From Muribaculaceae bacterium (GTDB taxonomy: Bacteria; Bacteroidota; Bacteroidia; Bacteroidales; Muribaculaceae): a stretch of 64,000 nucleotides of DNA. How positions within the stretch are numbered: the stretch's first letter is position 1; each line of letters starts with the position of its first letter. Under the pieces are notes generated by a model. That model was not told where the DNA came from, searched no databases, and was given only the letters and a program-made list of their open reading frames with translations. Location of the stretch: assembly GCA_023662835.1 (NCBI GenBank), contig JAMPII010000003.1, positions 1-64,000 on the forward strand. Direction: 5' to 3'. Shown piece after piece: positions 8,940 to 18,414 of this stretch. The position numbers and the translations under genes were made by a program.

Positions 8940-9839
8940 TTATTCGTCATCCTGTTTCAACTCCAATCGCTTTAGTATCAAAACAGGCTTATTTTCCTTA
9001 TCGGTCATCACTATAGTGTTATTTTTACCTTTACGCGCATATTCAACTTTTTCCAACGCAACGAGGAAAGCCATTTCACGCTTCATTGCCTCGGGCGTAC
9101 ACATTTTTCGGGTTGTTGCAATATTTTGAAATTGAATTGAATAGCTCTTATCAGGATCGATCAGCAAATCGCCGTTCAACAAATTGCATCCGGTGTTGCC
9201 ATGTATCGACTTTTCTTGAATGTCGATAACCATTTTCGACTCTTCGTTGTCGGGCCATTGCTCACCCTCGGCTTCCTTAACGCTCCATGAACCGTTTATA
9301 AATTCCATATTGTGTTTACGCCATGTGAATATACTTTTGTTATGTGAATCTGTTAGTTCCAGATAATATTCATGGCCACGACGGCTCACCCCGAAGTTCC
9401 GGACCTTCGTAAGTCCCTCGTTAACGGCTTGTTCATATGGAGCATCATGACATAAGGCCATAGATGTTATCAAATTACTAATTGTCAGTGTGTTTCCTTT
9501 TTCCACAGCAAAATCAGCATTTATAACGTTGCAACCGTTATTACCATAAAGACGGTGGTCGGCCAGATTAAAAATGAGCACAGGCCGGTTTTCGCCTTCA
9601 ACCTTCTTACCTTTTATAGCGAAGAGTTTCCATTCCCCCTCTATCTGGTTTTCGTTTGCTATCGACGATGGCTGTGCCGATGCCGATCCGTTAGGATTCT
9701 CTTCATCATACAAATCAGTTTGCTCTATTGTATTCGACACAACCGGCTTATTAGCTTTACCTTTCGGTGAGAATACACTGCATGATGCAACAGTTATACA
9801 GAGCGAAGAAGCTATCAGATATGGTAATATTTTTTTCAT
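8940..9839 (-). CDS. double META-domain lipoprotein
   Basis: A 299-residue lipoprotein with lipobox VASC, Cys20. Two META (HslJ-like) domains lie in tandem, at about 65-165 (IEGEWKLFAIKGKK, then NNGCNVINADF and TSMALCHD) and about 178-285 (INGSWSVKEAEGEQ, then NTGCNLLNGDL and TTRKMCTPEAM). Each repeats the family pattern of a Trp-led first strand, an xNGCNxxxGxF motif and a Cys-containing helix. META-domain proteins are envelope proteins linked to heat or antibiotic stress in enteric bacteria; the biochemical role is not established. The gene is probably the last of the minus-strand run from murB, 45 bases after the PhnP-like gene. Confidence 0.88.
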   Translation of the reverse strand: MKKILPYLIASSLCITVASCSVFSPKGKANKPVVSNTIEQTDLYDEENPNGSASAQPSSIANENQIEGEWKLFAIKGKKVEGENRPVLIFNLADHRLYGNNGCNVINADFAVEKGNTLTISNLITSMALCHDAPYEQAVNEGLTKVRNFGVSRRGHEYYLELTDSHNKSIFTWRKHNMEFINGSWSVKEAEGEQWPDNEESKMVIDIQEKSIHGNTGCNLLNGDLLIDPDKSYSIQFQNIATTRKMCTPEAMKREMAFLVALEKVEYARKGKNNTIVMTDKENKPVLILKRLELKQDDE

Positions 9840-9884
9840 GATCGATATGTTTTAATAATATTTACATTTCATTCAAAAAAAAGT

Positions 9885-10652
9885 TTATTGAATCTCAACA
9901 ATCAGATTATCATATGCTAGATGCATACCGCCAGGAAGCGAGTTTTCAACTTGCTCGTGAAGCCCAATTCTATCGGCCATGTGGGTGAAATATGTTACGC
10001 GTGGGTCAACCCGCCTTGCTATCTCAACCGATTCCTCAAGAGTCATATGCGATATATGTTCTTCATGGCGTAATGCGTTAATCACCAATGTATCCACTCC
10101 TTTCAGCAGTTCAACGGTCCTATCAGGTACAATTTTGGCGTCTGTTACGTATGCAAAATTTCCGATTCTGAATCCCAGAATATCGAGCATGTAATGCTTT
10201 ATCGACAATGGTAAAACCTCAGTTTTGCCCACTACAAACGGTTCATATTCCTTTACAATATTAAGATCAAACACCGGCACCCCCGGATATGGATGATCCT
10301 TAAAGCAATAAGGCACACGAGAGCGCAAATCGGACGCTACATTTGCCTGACAATACATCGGGAAATGATGCTTGGCGTTGCAATAGGGTCGTAAGTCGTC
10401 TACTCCGCCAACATGGTCGTAATGGCTATGTGTAATCAAACATGCATCAAGCCTCGGCGCTCCTGCTTCTATTATTTGTTGCCTGAAATCAGGGCCGCAA
10501 TCAATCAGCAGATTTTCGCCTTCGTCAGTTGTCAGAATGGCAGATGCTCGTAGCCGTTTGTCGTGTATATCGGTCGACACACAAACTTCGCATTTGCAAC
10601 CTATAGCCGGAACCCCGGTCGATGTACCTGTTCCCAGAAATCGTAATCGCAT
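9885..10652 (-). CDS. MBL-fold hydrolase, PhnP-like
   Basis: A 255-residue cytoplasmic metallo-beta-lactamase-fold enzyme. The start MRLRFLGTGTSTGVPAIGC and the CKCEVC pair resemble PhnP and related cyclic-phosphate phosphodiesterases, in which such cysteines bind a structural zinc. THSHYDHVGGVDDLRP is the HxHxDH metal motif; YVTDAKIVP and the distal NALRHEEHISHMTLEESV give the remaining metal ligands. Family members hydrolyse 1,2-cyclic ribose phosphates or similar phosphodiesters, so a housekeeping phosphodiesterase is the best guess. It lies 32 bases downstream of murB on the same strand. Confidence 0.88.
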   Translation of the reverse strand: MRLRFLGTGTSTGVPAIGCKCEVCVSTDIHDKRLRASAILTTDEGENLLIDCGPDFRQQIIEAGAPRLDACLITHSHYDHVGGVDDLRPYCNAKHHFPMYCQANVASDLRSRVPYCFKDHPYPGVPVFDLNIVKEYEPFVVGKTEVLPLSIKHYMLDILGFRIGNFAYVTDAKIVPDRTVELLKGVDTLVINALRHEEHISHMTLEESVEIARRVDPRVTYFTHMADRIGLHEQVENSLPGGMHLAYDNLIVEIQ

Positions 10653-10684
10653 TACTTTAGATAATTTTAAAGTTGGGCTGCCTC

Positions 10685-11719
10685 TTAACCTTTTATGATT
10701 TCGCTACTACCAACCAGCAGAACCTCCGGCGTCAACTCTACGTTAAATTTCGCCATAATAGTTTGCTGAATCAGATGCATTAACTCCATAACGTTGTCCG
10801 AGGTGGCGCCGCCTGTATTTGCTATTACCAAACATTGTTTAGGCCATACCTGTGCTCCACCAATACTCACACCTTTAAGTCCTGACTGTTCTATAAGCCA
10901 ACCGGCCGACAACTTTACTTTACCTTTTTCTGCAACCGAGTAATGGGGCATTTGTGGATAAACAGTCCGTAGCTCTTTGAATATTTCCTCGTTCACAACA
11001 GGATTCTTGAAGAACGAGCCGGCACTTCCAATCTCTGACGGATCTGGAAGTTTTGCATTCCGCAATTGCGTAATAAAACTTCTTACGTCCTGCAGCGAAA
11101 GAACCGGATTACGCCTCAGCTGCAACAAAGCGCCGTATTCCAGATTGAAATCCGCGTTCTTTTTTAGTTTATATGTCACACCTGTAACAACATAACGCAT
11201 TTCCGGATCGGTATGCTTAAACACACTGTCGCGATAACCAAATTTGCATTCTTCAGCCGAAAAAACACAAACGGAGCGGGTTACGACATCAACCGCTTCC
11301 ACCTCCGCTATCAAATCTTTGGCTTCTACGCCATAAGCTCCGATATTCTGCACGCATGAAGCTCCAACGGTGCCTGGTATGGCCGACAGATTTTCGGCTC
11401 CATAGTATGAGTTCTCGACACACCATGCTACAAAATCGTCCCATACCACACCGGAACCAACTTTCACCTTCACCTCCGTTTCTGATTCGCCAATCAAGCA
11501 AATACCCTCTATACGTGAATGAAGTACAGCGCCGTGGAAGTCGCAGGTAAAGAACATATTACTCCCTTGGCCTAGACATAGTAATGGGCACTTATCAAAC
11601 TCGGTCAATAGCTCTATCAACGACTCTATTGATGAGTATTCTACAAATGTGTCGGCGTCAGCCGATATGCCAAAAGTTGTGTAAGGTGATAGATCTACGT
11701 TATGCTTAACCTTGTACAT
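10685..11719 (-). CDS. murB: UDP-N-acetylmuramate dehydrogenase
   Basis: A 344-residue FAD enzyme that reduces enolpyruvyl-UDP-GlcNAc to UDP-MurNAc in peptidoglycan synthesis. Motifs: NTTFG-like SPYTTFGISADAD at the N-terminus, LCLGQGSNMFF for FAD, SAIPGTVGASCVQNIGAYG, FGYRDSVFK and the active-site EIGSAGSFFKNPVV with the proton-donor Ser. AGWLIEQSGLKG near the C-terminus completes the type I MurB arrangement, and the length matches the E. coli enzyme. It starts six bases before the downstream end of the unknown lipoprotein gene (11726), so it is likely co-transcribed with it. Confidence 0.96.
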   Translation of the reverse strand: MYKVKHNVDLSPYTTFGISADADTFVEYSSIESLIELLTEFDKCPLLCLGQGSNMFFTCDFHGAVLHSRIEGICLIGESETEVKVKVGSGVVWDDFVAWCVENSYYGAENLSAIPGTVGASCVQNIGAYGVEAKDLIAEVEAVDVVTRSVCVFSAEECKFGYRDSVFKHTDPEMRYVVTGVTYKLKKNADFNLEYGALLQLRRNPVLSLQDVRSFITQLRNAKLPDPSEIGSAGSFFKNPVVNEEIFKELRTVYPQMPHYSVAEKGKVKLSAGWLIEQSGLKGVSIGGAQVWPKQCLVIANTGGATSDNVMELMHLIQQTIMAKFNVELTPEVLLVGSSEIIKG

Positions 11720-11725
11720 AATAAA

Positions 11726-12676
11726 TTACTGTCTAAAACTTTGAAGTATTCCATCTTCAAACATCAGATATATGCCGTTCTCGTAAGTCCACAACTCTTG
11801 AAGCGATGTTATAGCGTTACGTCGCTGAACCGACTTCGGTGCACCCAAAGCGATTCTACATTCATCGCGCGTCATATATTTGGCTACGCGCGAGTTCTGA
11901 ATATTCCCCCAAACCTCGTCCGTTATTTCGGGATATCGCAATCTGGGATCGTTCAGCGAAAACAGCATCGCGAAATTTCGACCTGATTTCGAATTATCAC
12001 TAACTGACATATAAACACATGCTGGTTCATGATCCTCATATCCGACAGGCTGAAAACAAACACGGAGCGGATACACTAAATTGCCCGGTTCAACAGCCAC
12101 GATTTTTACCGGTATAAATTTCCGTCCGTTTATCGTATACTTTCCGTCGGAATTATACCAAACCGGCGTACGTATATACATAACACTGTCGACAAGCATT
12201 TTTCTCGCTTTTTCAACAACGCTCATCTCAATAGTGAACGGAATCTCAACCCCGTTGCGGCGCGCTTTCAATTCATTCAATGGGGCGTTAACCCTATACA
12301 CACAAGTAAGTGTGTCATTACTCAGAAAAACGATTTCAGTCTCGTTTATTCCTGTCATTGATGGCACCTCATTAAAATGCGAGAACCTGATGGTTTCGCC
12401 TTGCTTGGGCATTTCGTGCTTTGCCGGTTCGAAGGCTATGCTGATACGGCTGTCGGTAACGAAAAATTGTTTTCCCGCTTGCCACATTCCAAGCGAGTCG
12501 CCCGTAACATTATGTAGAAAAGTTTCCTCGGGCAGCAATGTTGATTCAACTCCCTCGCGGCTCACGTGTTTGGCCGTGATTTTGGGTGTGCTTTCAATGC
12601 CTGTAAAACATGAGCTAAAAAACATCGACAAAAATAATGTCGACAACAGAAGCTTTATTTTATTGCAATTTAACAT
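11726..12676 (-). CDS. hypothetical lipoprotein
   Basis: A 316-residue protein whose function is not recognised. The start at 12676 is preferred over an in-frame ATG at 12724 because it gives a proper lipoprotein signal (lipobox FSSC, Cys23) and because the longer form would run through the prolyl oligopeptidase terminator. The mature part is mostly predicted beta-strand with an insert on ligand-like phrases (GKFIPVKIVAVEPGN); the last 60 residues (MTRDECRIALGAPKSVQRR, then ELWTYENGIYLMFEDG) resemble the small SmpA/BamE-like fold, in which a protein ends with a gene-regulated-looking two-strand hairpin. That resemblance is weak. Downstream neighbour is murB, six bases away. Confidence 0.75.
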   Translation of the reverse strand: MLNCNKIKLLLSTLFLSMFFSSCFTGIESTPKITAKHVSREGVESTLLPEETFLHNVTGDSLGMWQAGKQFFVTDSRISIAFEPAKHEMPKQGETIRFSHFNEVPSMTGINETEIVFLSNDTLTCVYRVNAPLNELKARRNGVEIPFTIEMSVVEKARKMLVDSVMYIRTPVWYNSDGKYTINGRKFIPVKIVAVEPGNLVYPLRVCFQPVGYEDHEPACVYMSVSDNSKSGRNFAMLFSLNDPRLRYPEITDEVWGNIQNSRVAKYMTRDECRIALGAPKSVQRRNAITSLQELWTYENGIYLMFEDGILQSFRQ

Positions 12677-12702
12677 TAATCGGTTGGCTGAGTTAGAACA
12701 AA

Positions 12703-12733
12703 CAGGGAAATGTGAGACAGTCACATTCCCCTG
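12703..12733 (-). terminator. intrinsic terminator after the prolyl oligopeptidase
   Basis: A 13-bp stem (12703-12715 with 12721-12733) around a 5-base loop, then a GTTTGTT tract on the minus strand. The single imperfect position is an A-C mismatch on the plus strand but a G-U pair in minus-strand RNA, so the hairpin is perfect only when transcribed in the direction of the gene it follows. Confidence 0.8.
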
Positions 12734-12758
12734 TTTGACATGTCAAAACCGTAAAGGT

Positions 12759-14897
12759 TTATTTAACGGATTCCGGTTCGATACCCATATTGTAGAATAT
12801 GAACGAGTAAATATCGGCATATTCATCCAGGACTTTCGAGATAGGCTTGCCTGCTCCGTGACCGGCCTTGCTATCTATGCGTATCAGTTTGGGTGCATCG
12901 CCTGTGTTGCTGGCCTGAAGTGTAGCGGCATATTTGAACGAATGGGCGGGAACAACACGGTCGTCATGATCGGCGGTTGTAACCATAATCGCCGGATAAG
13001 GAGTTCCGTCGTTCTTGATATTATGGATCGGAGAATAAGCGAGCAGATAGTCGGCCATTTCTTTAGAATCGGCACTTGTTCCGTAGTCGGATGCCCAGTT
13101 CCAGCCGATTGTGAACAGATGGTAACGCATCATATCCATTACACCAACGCGGGGAATTGCCACCTTAAACAGGTCGGGACGCATATTTACTGTCGCACCT
13201 ACGAGCAAACCGCCGTTTGAACCACCTTCGATAACCAGATAGTCGGGAGATGTCCAATTCTGGTCAATCATGTATTCAGCTGCTGCGATGAAGTCGTTGA
13301 AAACATTGAGCTTATTCATCTTTGTGCCGGCCAGGTGCCATTCGTCACCATATTCCGAGCCTCCGCGAAGGTTTGTCTGAGCATAGATACCTCCATTTTC
13401 AAGCCACAACAGACGGTTAGCCGAGAAGCTGGGATTCAACGATATGTTGAAGCCTCCGTAGCCATACAGGTAAACAGGATTTTTGCCATTACGTTCCAAA
13501 CCTTTTTTGTATGTGATGAACATTGGAACTTTGGTTGAATCAGCCGACGTGTAGAACACTTGTTCGGTCACATAATCGTCAGGATTGAAGCCATTGAGTT
13601 CTACAGTTCTCAGCAATTGCGACTCGCCTTTGGCCGGATTAAACGAATAAACGCTTCCTGGATTGATGAACGATGTGTGTTTATAATAAACCTCGTCGTG
13701 CTTGCGTGAGCTGGAAAAACCTACCGAGCCTATCGACGGGAGTTCTATCTTGCTGATTAAAGAACCGTCGAGATTGTGGAGATAAGCCTGATTGTAAGCA
13801 TCGGTTTCGTAGGTAAGAATCATTTTGTCCTTGCCAACGAAATTAACTCCAACCAGCACACCTTCTGCTTCGGGAACAACCTCCTTCCAGTTTTTAATCT
13901 GAGGAGCCGAAAGGGGTGCCGACATAATGCGGTATTTGGGAGCACCGTAATTTGTGAAGAAATAAACTTTACCGTCGATGACGTCGAGAACTGATATTTC
14001 ATAATCCTGCGAAGGCTCGATAACAGTCCATGCTGCTCCGGGATTTTTCAGATTCTTAACTATAACCGAGTTTCCCAGCCCCTCACCCGAGCCATAAACG
14101 AACAATGCCGATTCGTCGTCGGGCACAACGGCTTTGTGGAAGTGGAAAGGATTGGCTGCATCCTCATAAACGAGAACATCATCCGATTGAGGTGTGCCCA
14201 ATTTGTGATAATATATACGATGATTTTCGTTAGCATTGGAAAATTCCTTACCCTCTTCTGGACGTGGATATGCGCTGTAATAGAAACCGTCGCCTTTCCA
14301 CTGAGCGCCAGAGAATTTAGCCCATTCAATATGGTCGGGGAGCAGTTCGCCAGTAGCTGTATCCATAACATAGATTTCAGTCCAGTCAGAGCCTGAACGA
14401 GAAATTGTATATGCTGTATATTTATCATCATTCGACATACTGATGCCAGTCAGAGCAACAGTACCGTCTTCGCTGAGTTTATTAGGGTCAAGAAAAACCT
14501 CAATCGAGTCGGAATTCATATCCTTAGTGCGATACAGAACCGACTGGTTTTGCAAACCGTTGTTCTCGTAGTAATAATAGTAACCGTCGCTATGCTTCGA
14601 TGGGAGACCCTTCTTGGGATAGTTGTTCAGCGCAGTCAAACGGTCATGTATCGATTGGCGGAAGGGGATTTTATCAAGATAAGCTCTTGTAACCTTATTT
14701 TCTTCTTCAACCCATTTTGCTGTCTGGGCTGTAGTATCATTTTCGAGGGGTCGATAAATGTCGCGAACCTCTGTCCCGAAATATGTGTCAACTACTGTAC
14801 TGTCGACCGGTGCCTGAGGGTACTTCAAAGTCTCTTGTTTTTGGCTGCATGCCGTCAGTGTTAATGCGGCGATGCATGTTAACGGAAATGTTTTCAT
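12759..14897 (-). CDS. prolyl oligopeptidase (S9A) lipoprotein
   Basis: A 712-residue serine peptidase that cleaves short peptides after proline. The start at 14897 gives a clean lipoprotein signal (MKTFPLTCIAALTLTAC, Cys17); an in-frame ATG 33 bases upstream is possible. After the signal comes the short N-terminal S9A segment (YPQAPVDSTVVDTYFG, EVRDIYRPLEND), a seven-bladed propeller (about 75-420) and the alpha/beta hydrolase domain. The latter carries GYGGFNISLNPSF, EGGSNGGLLVG with the nucleophile Ser, TTADHDDRVVP with the Asp and AGHGAGKP with the His. Likely periplasmic or surface membrane-anchored peptide degradation. It follows secA by a short hairpin-containing spacer. Confidence 0.94.
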   Translation of the reverse strand: MKTFPLTCIAALTLTACSQKQETLKYPQAPVDSTVVDTYFGTEVRDIYRPLENDTTAQTAKWVEEENKVTRAYLDKIPFRQSIHDRLTALNNYPKKGLPSKHSDGYYYYYENNGLQNQSVLYRTKDMNSDSIEVFLDPNKLSEDGTVALTGISMSNDDKYTAYTISRSGSDWTEIYVMDTATGELLPDHIEWAKFSGAQWKGDGFYYSAYPRPEEGKEFSNANENHRIYYHKLGTPQSDDVLVYEDAANPFHFHKAVVPDDESALFVYGSGEGLGNSVIVKNLKNPGAAWTVIEPSQDYEISVLDVIDGKVYFFTNYGAPKYRIMSAPLSAPQIKNWKEVVPEAEGVLVGVNFVGKDKMILTYETDAYNQAYLHNLDGSLISKIELPSIGSVGFSSSRKHDEVYYKHTSFINPGSVYSFNPAKGESQLLRTVELNGFNPDDYVTEQVFYTSADSTKVPMFITYKKGLERNGKNPVYLYGYGGFNISLNPSFSANRLLWLENGGIYAQTNLRGGSEYGDEWHLAGTKMNKLNVFNDFIAAAEYMIDQNWTSPDYLVIEGGSNGGLLVGATVNMRPDLFKVAIPRVGVMDMMRYHLFTIGWNWASDYGTSADSKEMADYLLAYSPIHNIKNDGTPYPAIMVTTADHDDRVVPAHSFKYAATLQASNTGDAPKLIRIDSKAGHGAGKPISKVLDEYADIYSFIFYNMGIEPESVK

Positions 14898-14925
14898 TGC
14901 AAAAGCGATTTTGGTTATTATAGAA

Positions 14926-14957
14926 GGCAAACCCGATGAATTTTCGCCAGGTTTGCC
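14926..14957 (-). terminator. possible weak terminator after secA
   Basis: Inverted repeat GGCAAACC (14926-14933) with GGTTTGCC (14950-14957), 15 bases after the secA stop codon. The following minus-strand sequence (TTCTAT) is only partly T-rich, so termination may be partial. Confidence 0.45.
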
Positions 14958-14972
14958 ATTGTTTTCAATTAA

Positions 14973-17900
14973 TTATAATCCCTTGCCATGGCAGTTTTTA
15001 TATTTCTTACCTGAACCGCAGGGACAGGGGTCGTTTCTACCCACTTTAGGACCGCTGATTATTGGCTGGGAAACTGCCGGACGTGGTTGTGAACCGGCCA
15101 TTGCCGCGCGCTGTTCTGCTTCGCCTGGCAAACCGGCAGCCTCGCGGCTGGTACGGTAGCGACTGTAGTCGTTAGGGCGCTCCGGCATTGCCTTTTTCAT
15201 TTCAGGCATCGGACGACGAGGTGTCGGTTGCCGCTCCGATTCGAGCTGTGCATCCGATGCGCGCTGTGCTGAAGGCTGAACCGGAGGCGCTGCTGGTATA
15301 TAAATCTGTCCGCGCATCAATGCCGACGCCGCTTTCACATTAAGCGTGTTCATAGCGTTCTCGAACATATGGAACGATTCAACCTTGTAAATAACCAGAG
15401 GATCCTTCTGTTCGTAAGATGCGTTCTGAACCGACTGGCGCAACTGATCAAGCTCGCGCAGGTGTTCTTTCCAAACCTCATCGATCGTTACTAGCATAAT
15501 TGCCTTATGCCATTCTTTAACGATTGATTTGCAATTTGTATCATAAGCTTCCTGAATATCGGCGGGCAGATTGAATACACGCTTGCCGTCGGTAATTGGA
15601 ACAGCTATGCGGCCTTTGGCGCCGTGGTTTTCAACCGCATCCTTGATAACTGGCAATGTTATTTCGATTATGCGTTCGCTCTTACGCTCGAACGCGCTGT
15701 TGACAGCTTTCACCAACGAATCGAGCACTTCCTGATGCGACATTTTCGGGAACTCTTCTTCGGTAAAAGGCATCTCAACGGCAAACACCTTAAGAACCTC
15801 CATTTTCAAGTCGGCATAATCGGTAGGCGAATCGTAAACGTTAACAATATTCTCCACCGTGTCGTAAAGCATATTGTTTATGTCAATTCCAATACGTTCG
15901 CCAACCAATGCATGATGACGGCGCGAATAAATATACTGGCGCTGTTTGTTCATAACGTCGTCATACTCCAGCAAACGCTTACGGATACCGAAGTTGTTCT
16001 CCTCAACGCGCTTCTGAGCTGTTTCAATCGAGTGATTCAGCATCTTCGACTCAATCATCTCCCCTTCTTTAACCCCGAGGCGGTCGAGCATCTTGGCCAC
16101 TTTGTCTGAGGCGAACAAACGCATCAGCTGATCCTCGAACGACAAGTAGAACACAGATGAACCGGGGTCGCCCTGACGACCGGAACGTCCACGCAGCTGT
16201 CGGTCGACGCGGCGCGATTCATGACGCTCCGTACCGATGATTGCCAAACCGCCGGCAGCTTTAACCTCAGGCGACAACTTGATGTCAGTTCCTCGACCGG
16301 CCATATTTGTTGCGATAGTAACTGTACTTTTCTTACCTGCCTGGGCAACGATATCGGCCTCTTTCTGGTGGAGCTTTGCGTTAAGCACATTGTGGGGAAT
16401 ATGACGAAGCGTTAGCATCTTCGACAGCAACTCGGAAATCTCAACCGACGTTGTACCTACGAGCACCGGGCGTCCTTGATTAACAAGTTCTACAATATGT
16501 TCGATAACGGCCGCATATTTCTCCTTCTTGGTTTTGAACAGGCGGTCGTCCATATCGACACGTGCAACCGGACGATTGGTCGGAATGGTAACTACGTCAA
16601 GTTTATATATATCCCAGAACTCTCCTGCTTCTGTCTCGGCCGTACCGGTCATACCGGCCAACTTGTGATACATACGGAAGTAGTTCTGCAATGTGATGGT
16701 GGCAAATGTTTGTGTCGCAGCCTCAACTTTCACTCCCTCCTTGGCCTCTATAGCCTGATGAAGTCCGTCGGAATAGCGGCGTCCCTCCATGATACGGCCA
16801 GTTTGTTCGTCGACAATCTTGATTTTATTATCGTCGATAACATATTCAACGTCCTTTTCAAAAAGGGTGTAGGCTTTCAAAAGTTGAGTTACTGTATGAA
16901 CGCGCTCGGCTTTTACCGAATAGTTGTCGAGGAGGGCATCTTTTTTCTCTTGGCGTTCTTCGGCAGTGAGCGACTCGTCACCCTCTACTTCCGACAGTTG
17001 CGATGCAATGTCGGGCAATACAAAGAATTGTGGGTCGGTAGTGCGCCCTGTCAACTCGTCGATACCCTTATCGGTGAGTTCCACCGAACGGTTTTTCTCG
17101 TCAATTACGAAATAGAGCGGCTCAGTAGCCTTGGGCATCTCACGCGAGTTGTCCTGCAGATAATAGCCCTCGGTTTCTAACAACAGGGGTTTGATACCCT
17201 CTTGCGACAGATATTTGATGAGCGCACCATTCTTGGGCAAGCCCTTGTATGCACGGAACAAAGCCAACGCACCTTCTTTGCGCACTTCCTTGTCATCAGA
17301 CGCTATCTTTTCCTTAGCCTCCATCAGAAGCTTGCCGGCCAACCGGCGTTGCGCTTCATAAACGCGCTCTACATTCGATTTAAACTCGTTAAACAGTTGA
17401 TCCTCGCCTTTCGGAACGGGGCCTGATATGATAAGCGGCGTACGCGCATCATCGATGAGCACCGAGTCAACCTCGTCGACAATTGCATAATAATGTTTGC
17501 GCTGAACCATATCCGATGGCGACATAGCCATATTATCGCGCAAATAATCGAAGCCGAATTCGTTGTTCGTACCGAAAGTGATGTCGCAGGCATATGCTGC
17601 GCGGCGTTGTGAAGAGTTGGGCTGATGCTTATCGATACAGTCAACACTCTGGCCATGGAACATGTACAACGGCCCCATCCATTCCGAGTCGCGCTTCGAC
17701 AGATAGTCGTTCACTGTAACCACGTGTACGCCGCGACCAGTGAGTGAGCGCAGGAATACAGGCAATGTGGCAACAAGCGTTTTTCCTTCACCAGTTGCCA
17801 TTTCAGCTATCTTACCCTGATGGAGCACTATACCGCCAATCATCTGAACGTCATAGTGAACCATATCCCAGGTGATTTCATTACCTCCGGCAACCCAATG

Positions 17901-18371
17901 GTTTTTATATATTGCCTTGTCGCCATCTATTGTTACAAAGTCCTTACCTGCGGCAGCCAAATCTCGGTCCATCTGGGTTGCAGTAACTTCTATAGTCTCG
18001 TTCTGGGCAAATCGCGCTGCTGTTTCTCGCATTACAGCAAACACTGTTGGCAGAACGCGGTTAAGCTCTTTTTCATATGTGTCGAGAATATTTTTTTCGC
18101 GTTTGTCTATCTCGTCCCAAAGGGGCTGACGTTGTTCAAAAGGCAAATCCTCGATTTTGGACTTCATTTCAGCAATAGCATCTGTATCCTCCTTGACGGC
18201 CTCGGCCAATTCAGCTTTTATGTCGGCAATCGTTTTACGAAGCTCGTCGTTTGTCAGTGCTTTAAGTTGAGGACCCAGGGCATTGATTTGATCCACAATC
18301 GGCTGTATCTCTTTCAGGTCGCGTTGCGACTTATTTCCGAACAGTTTATTGAGGATTGATAAAATTGACAT
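14973..18371 (-). CDS. secA: preprotein translocase ATPase SecA
   Basis: The 1132-residue motor of the Sec pathway, which pushes unfolded preproteins through SecYEG using [16 protein letters not shown] is Walker A and [17 protein letters not shown] holds Walker B; the [12 protein letters not shown] and [21 protein letters not shown] motifs belong to the second helicase domain. The C-terminus carries a proline-rich linker and the zinc site [13 protein letters not shown] that binds SecB or the ribosome. It is about 230 residues longer than the 901-residue E. coli protein, with extra sequence in the region around residues 350-420, which is usual for Bacteroidetes SecA. Monocistronic or co-transcribed with the downstream peptidase. 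Confidence 0.98.
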   Translation of the reverse strand: MSILSILNKLFGNKSQRDLKEIQPIVDQINALGPQLKALTNDELRKTIADIKAELAEAVKEDTDAIAEMKSKIEDLPFEQRQPLWDEIDKREKNILDTYEKELNRVLPTVFAVMRETAARFAQNETIEVTATQMDRDLAAAGKDFVTIDGDKAIYKNHWVAGGNEITWDMVHYDVQMIGGIVLHQGKIAEMATGEGKTLVATLPVFLRSLTGRGVHVVTVNDYLSKRDSEWMGPLYMFHGQSVDCIDKHQPNSSQRRAAYACDITFGTNNEFGFDYLRDNMAMSPSDMVQRKHYYAIVDEVDSVLIDDARTPLIISGPVPKGEDQLFNEFKSNVERVYEAQRRLAGKLLMEAKEKIASDDKEVRKEGALALFRAYKGLPKNGALIKYLSQEGIKPLLLETEGYYLQDNSREMPKATEPLYFVIDEKNRSVELTDKGIDELTGRTTDPQFFVLPDIASQLSEVEGDESLTAEERQEKKDALLDNYSVKAERVHTVTQLLKAYTLFEKDVEYVIDDNKIKIVDEQTGRIMEGRRYSDGLHQAIEAKEGVKVEAATQTFATITLQNYFRMYHKLAGMTGTAETEAGEFWDIYKLDVVTIPTNRPVARVDMDDRLFKTKKEKYAAVIEHIVELVNQGRPVLVGTTSVEISELLSKMLTLRHIPHNVLNAKLHQKEADIVAQAGKKSTVTIATNMAGRGTDIKLSPEVKAAGGLAIIGTERHESRRVDRQLRGRSGRQGDPGSSVFYLSFEDQLMRLFASDKVAKMLDRLGVKEGEMIESKMLNHSIETAQKRVEENNFGIRKRLLEYDDVMNKQRQYIYSRRHHALVGERIGIDINNMLYDTVENIVNVYDSPTDYADLKMEVLKVFAVEMPFTEEEFPKMSHQEVLDSLVKAVNSAFERKSERIIEITLPVIKDAVENHGAKGRIAVPITDGKRVFNLPADIQEAYDTNCKSIVKEWHKAIMLVTIDEVWKEHLRELDQLRQSVQNASYEQKDPLVIYKVESFHMFENAMNTLNVKAASALMRGQIYIPAAPPVQPSAQRASDAQLESERQPTPRRPMPEMKKAMPERPNDYSRYRTSREAAGLPGEAEQRAAMAGSQPRPAVSQPIISGPKVGRNDPCPCGSGKKYKNCHGKGL

Positions 18372-18414
18372 ATTTTAATGAATTAATTGTTAGCTTATTA
18401 GTTTATTCGATTTG

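Noticed and set aside
14973..18371. SecA length of 1132 residues, longer than E. coli
   Set aside because: Longer SecA with an insertion is normal for Bacteroidetes, so it is not an anomaly.
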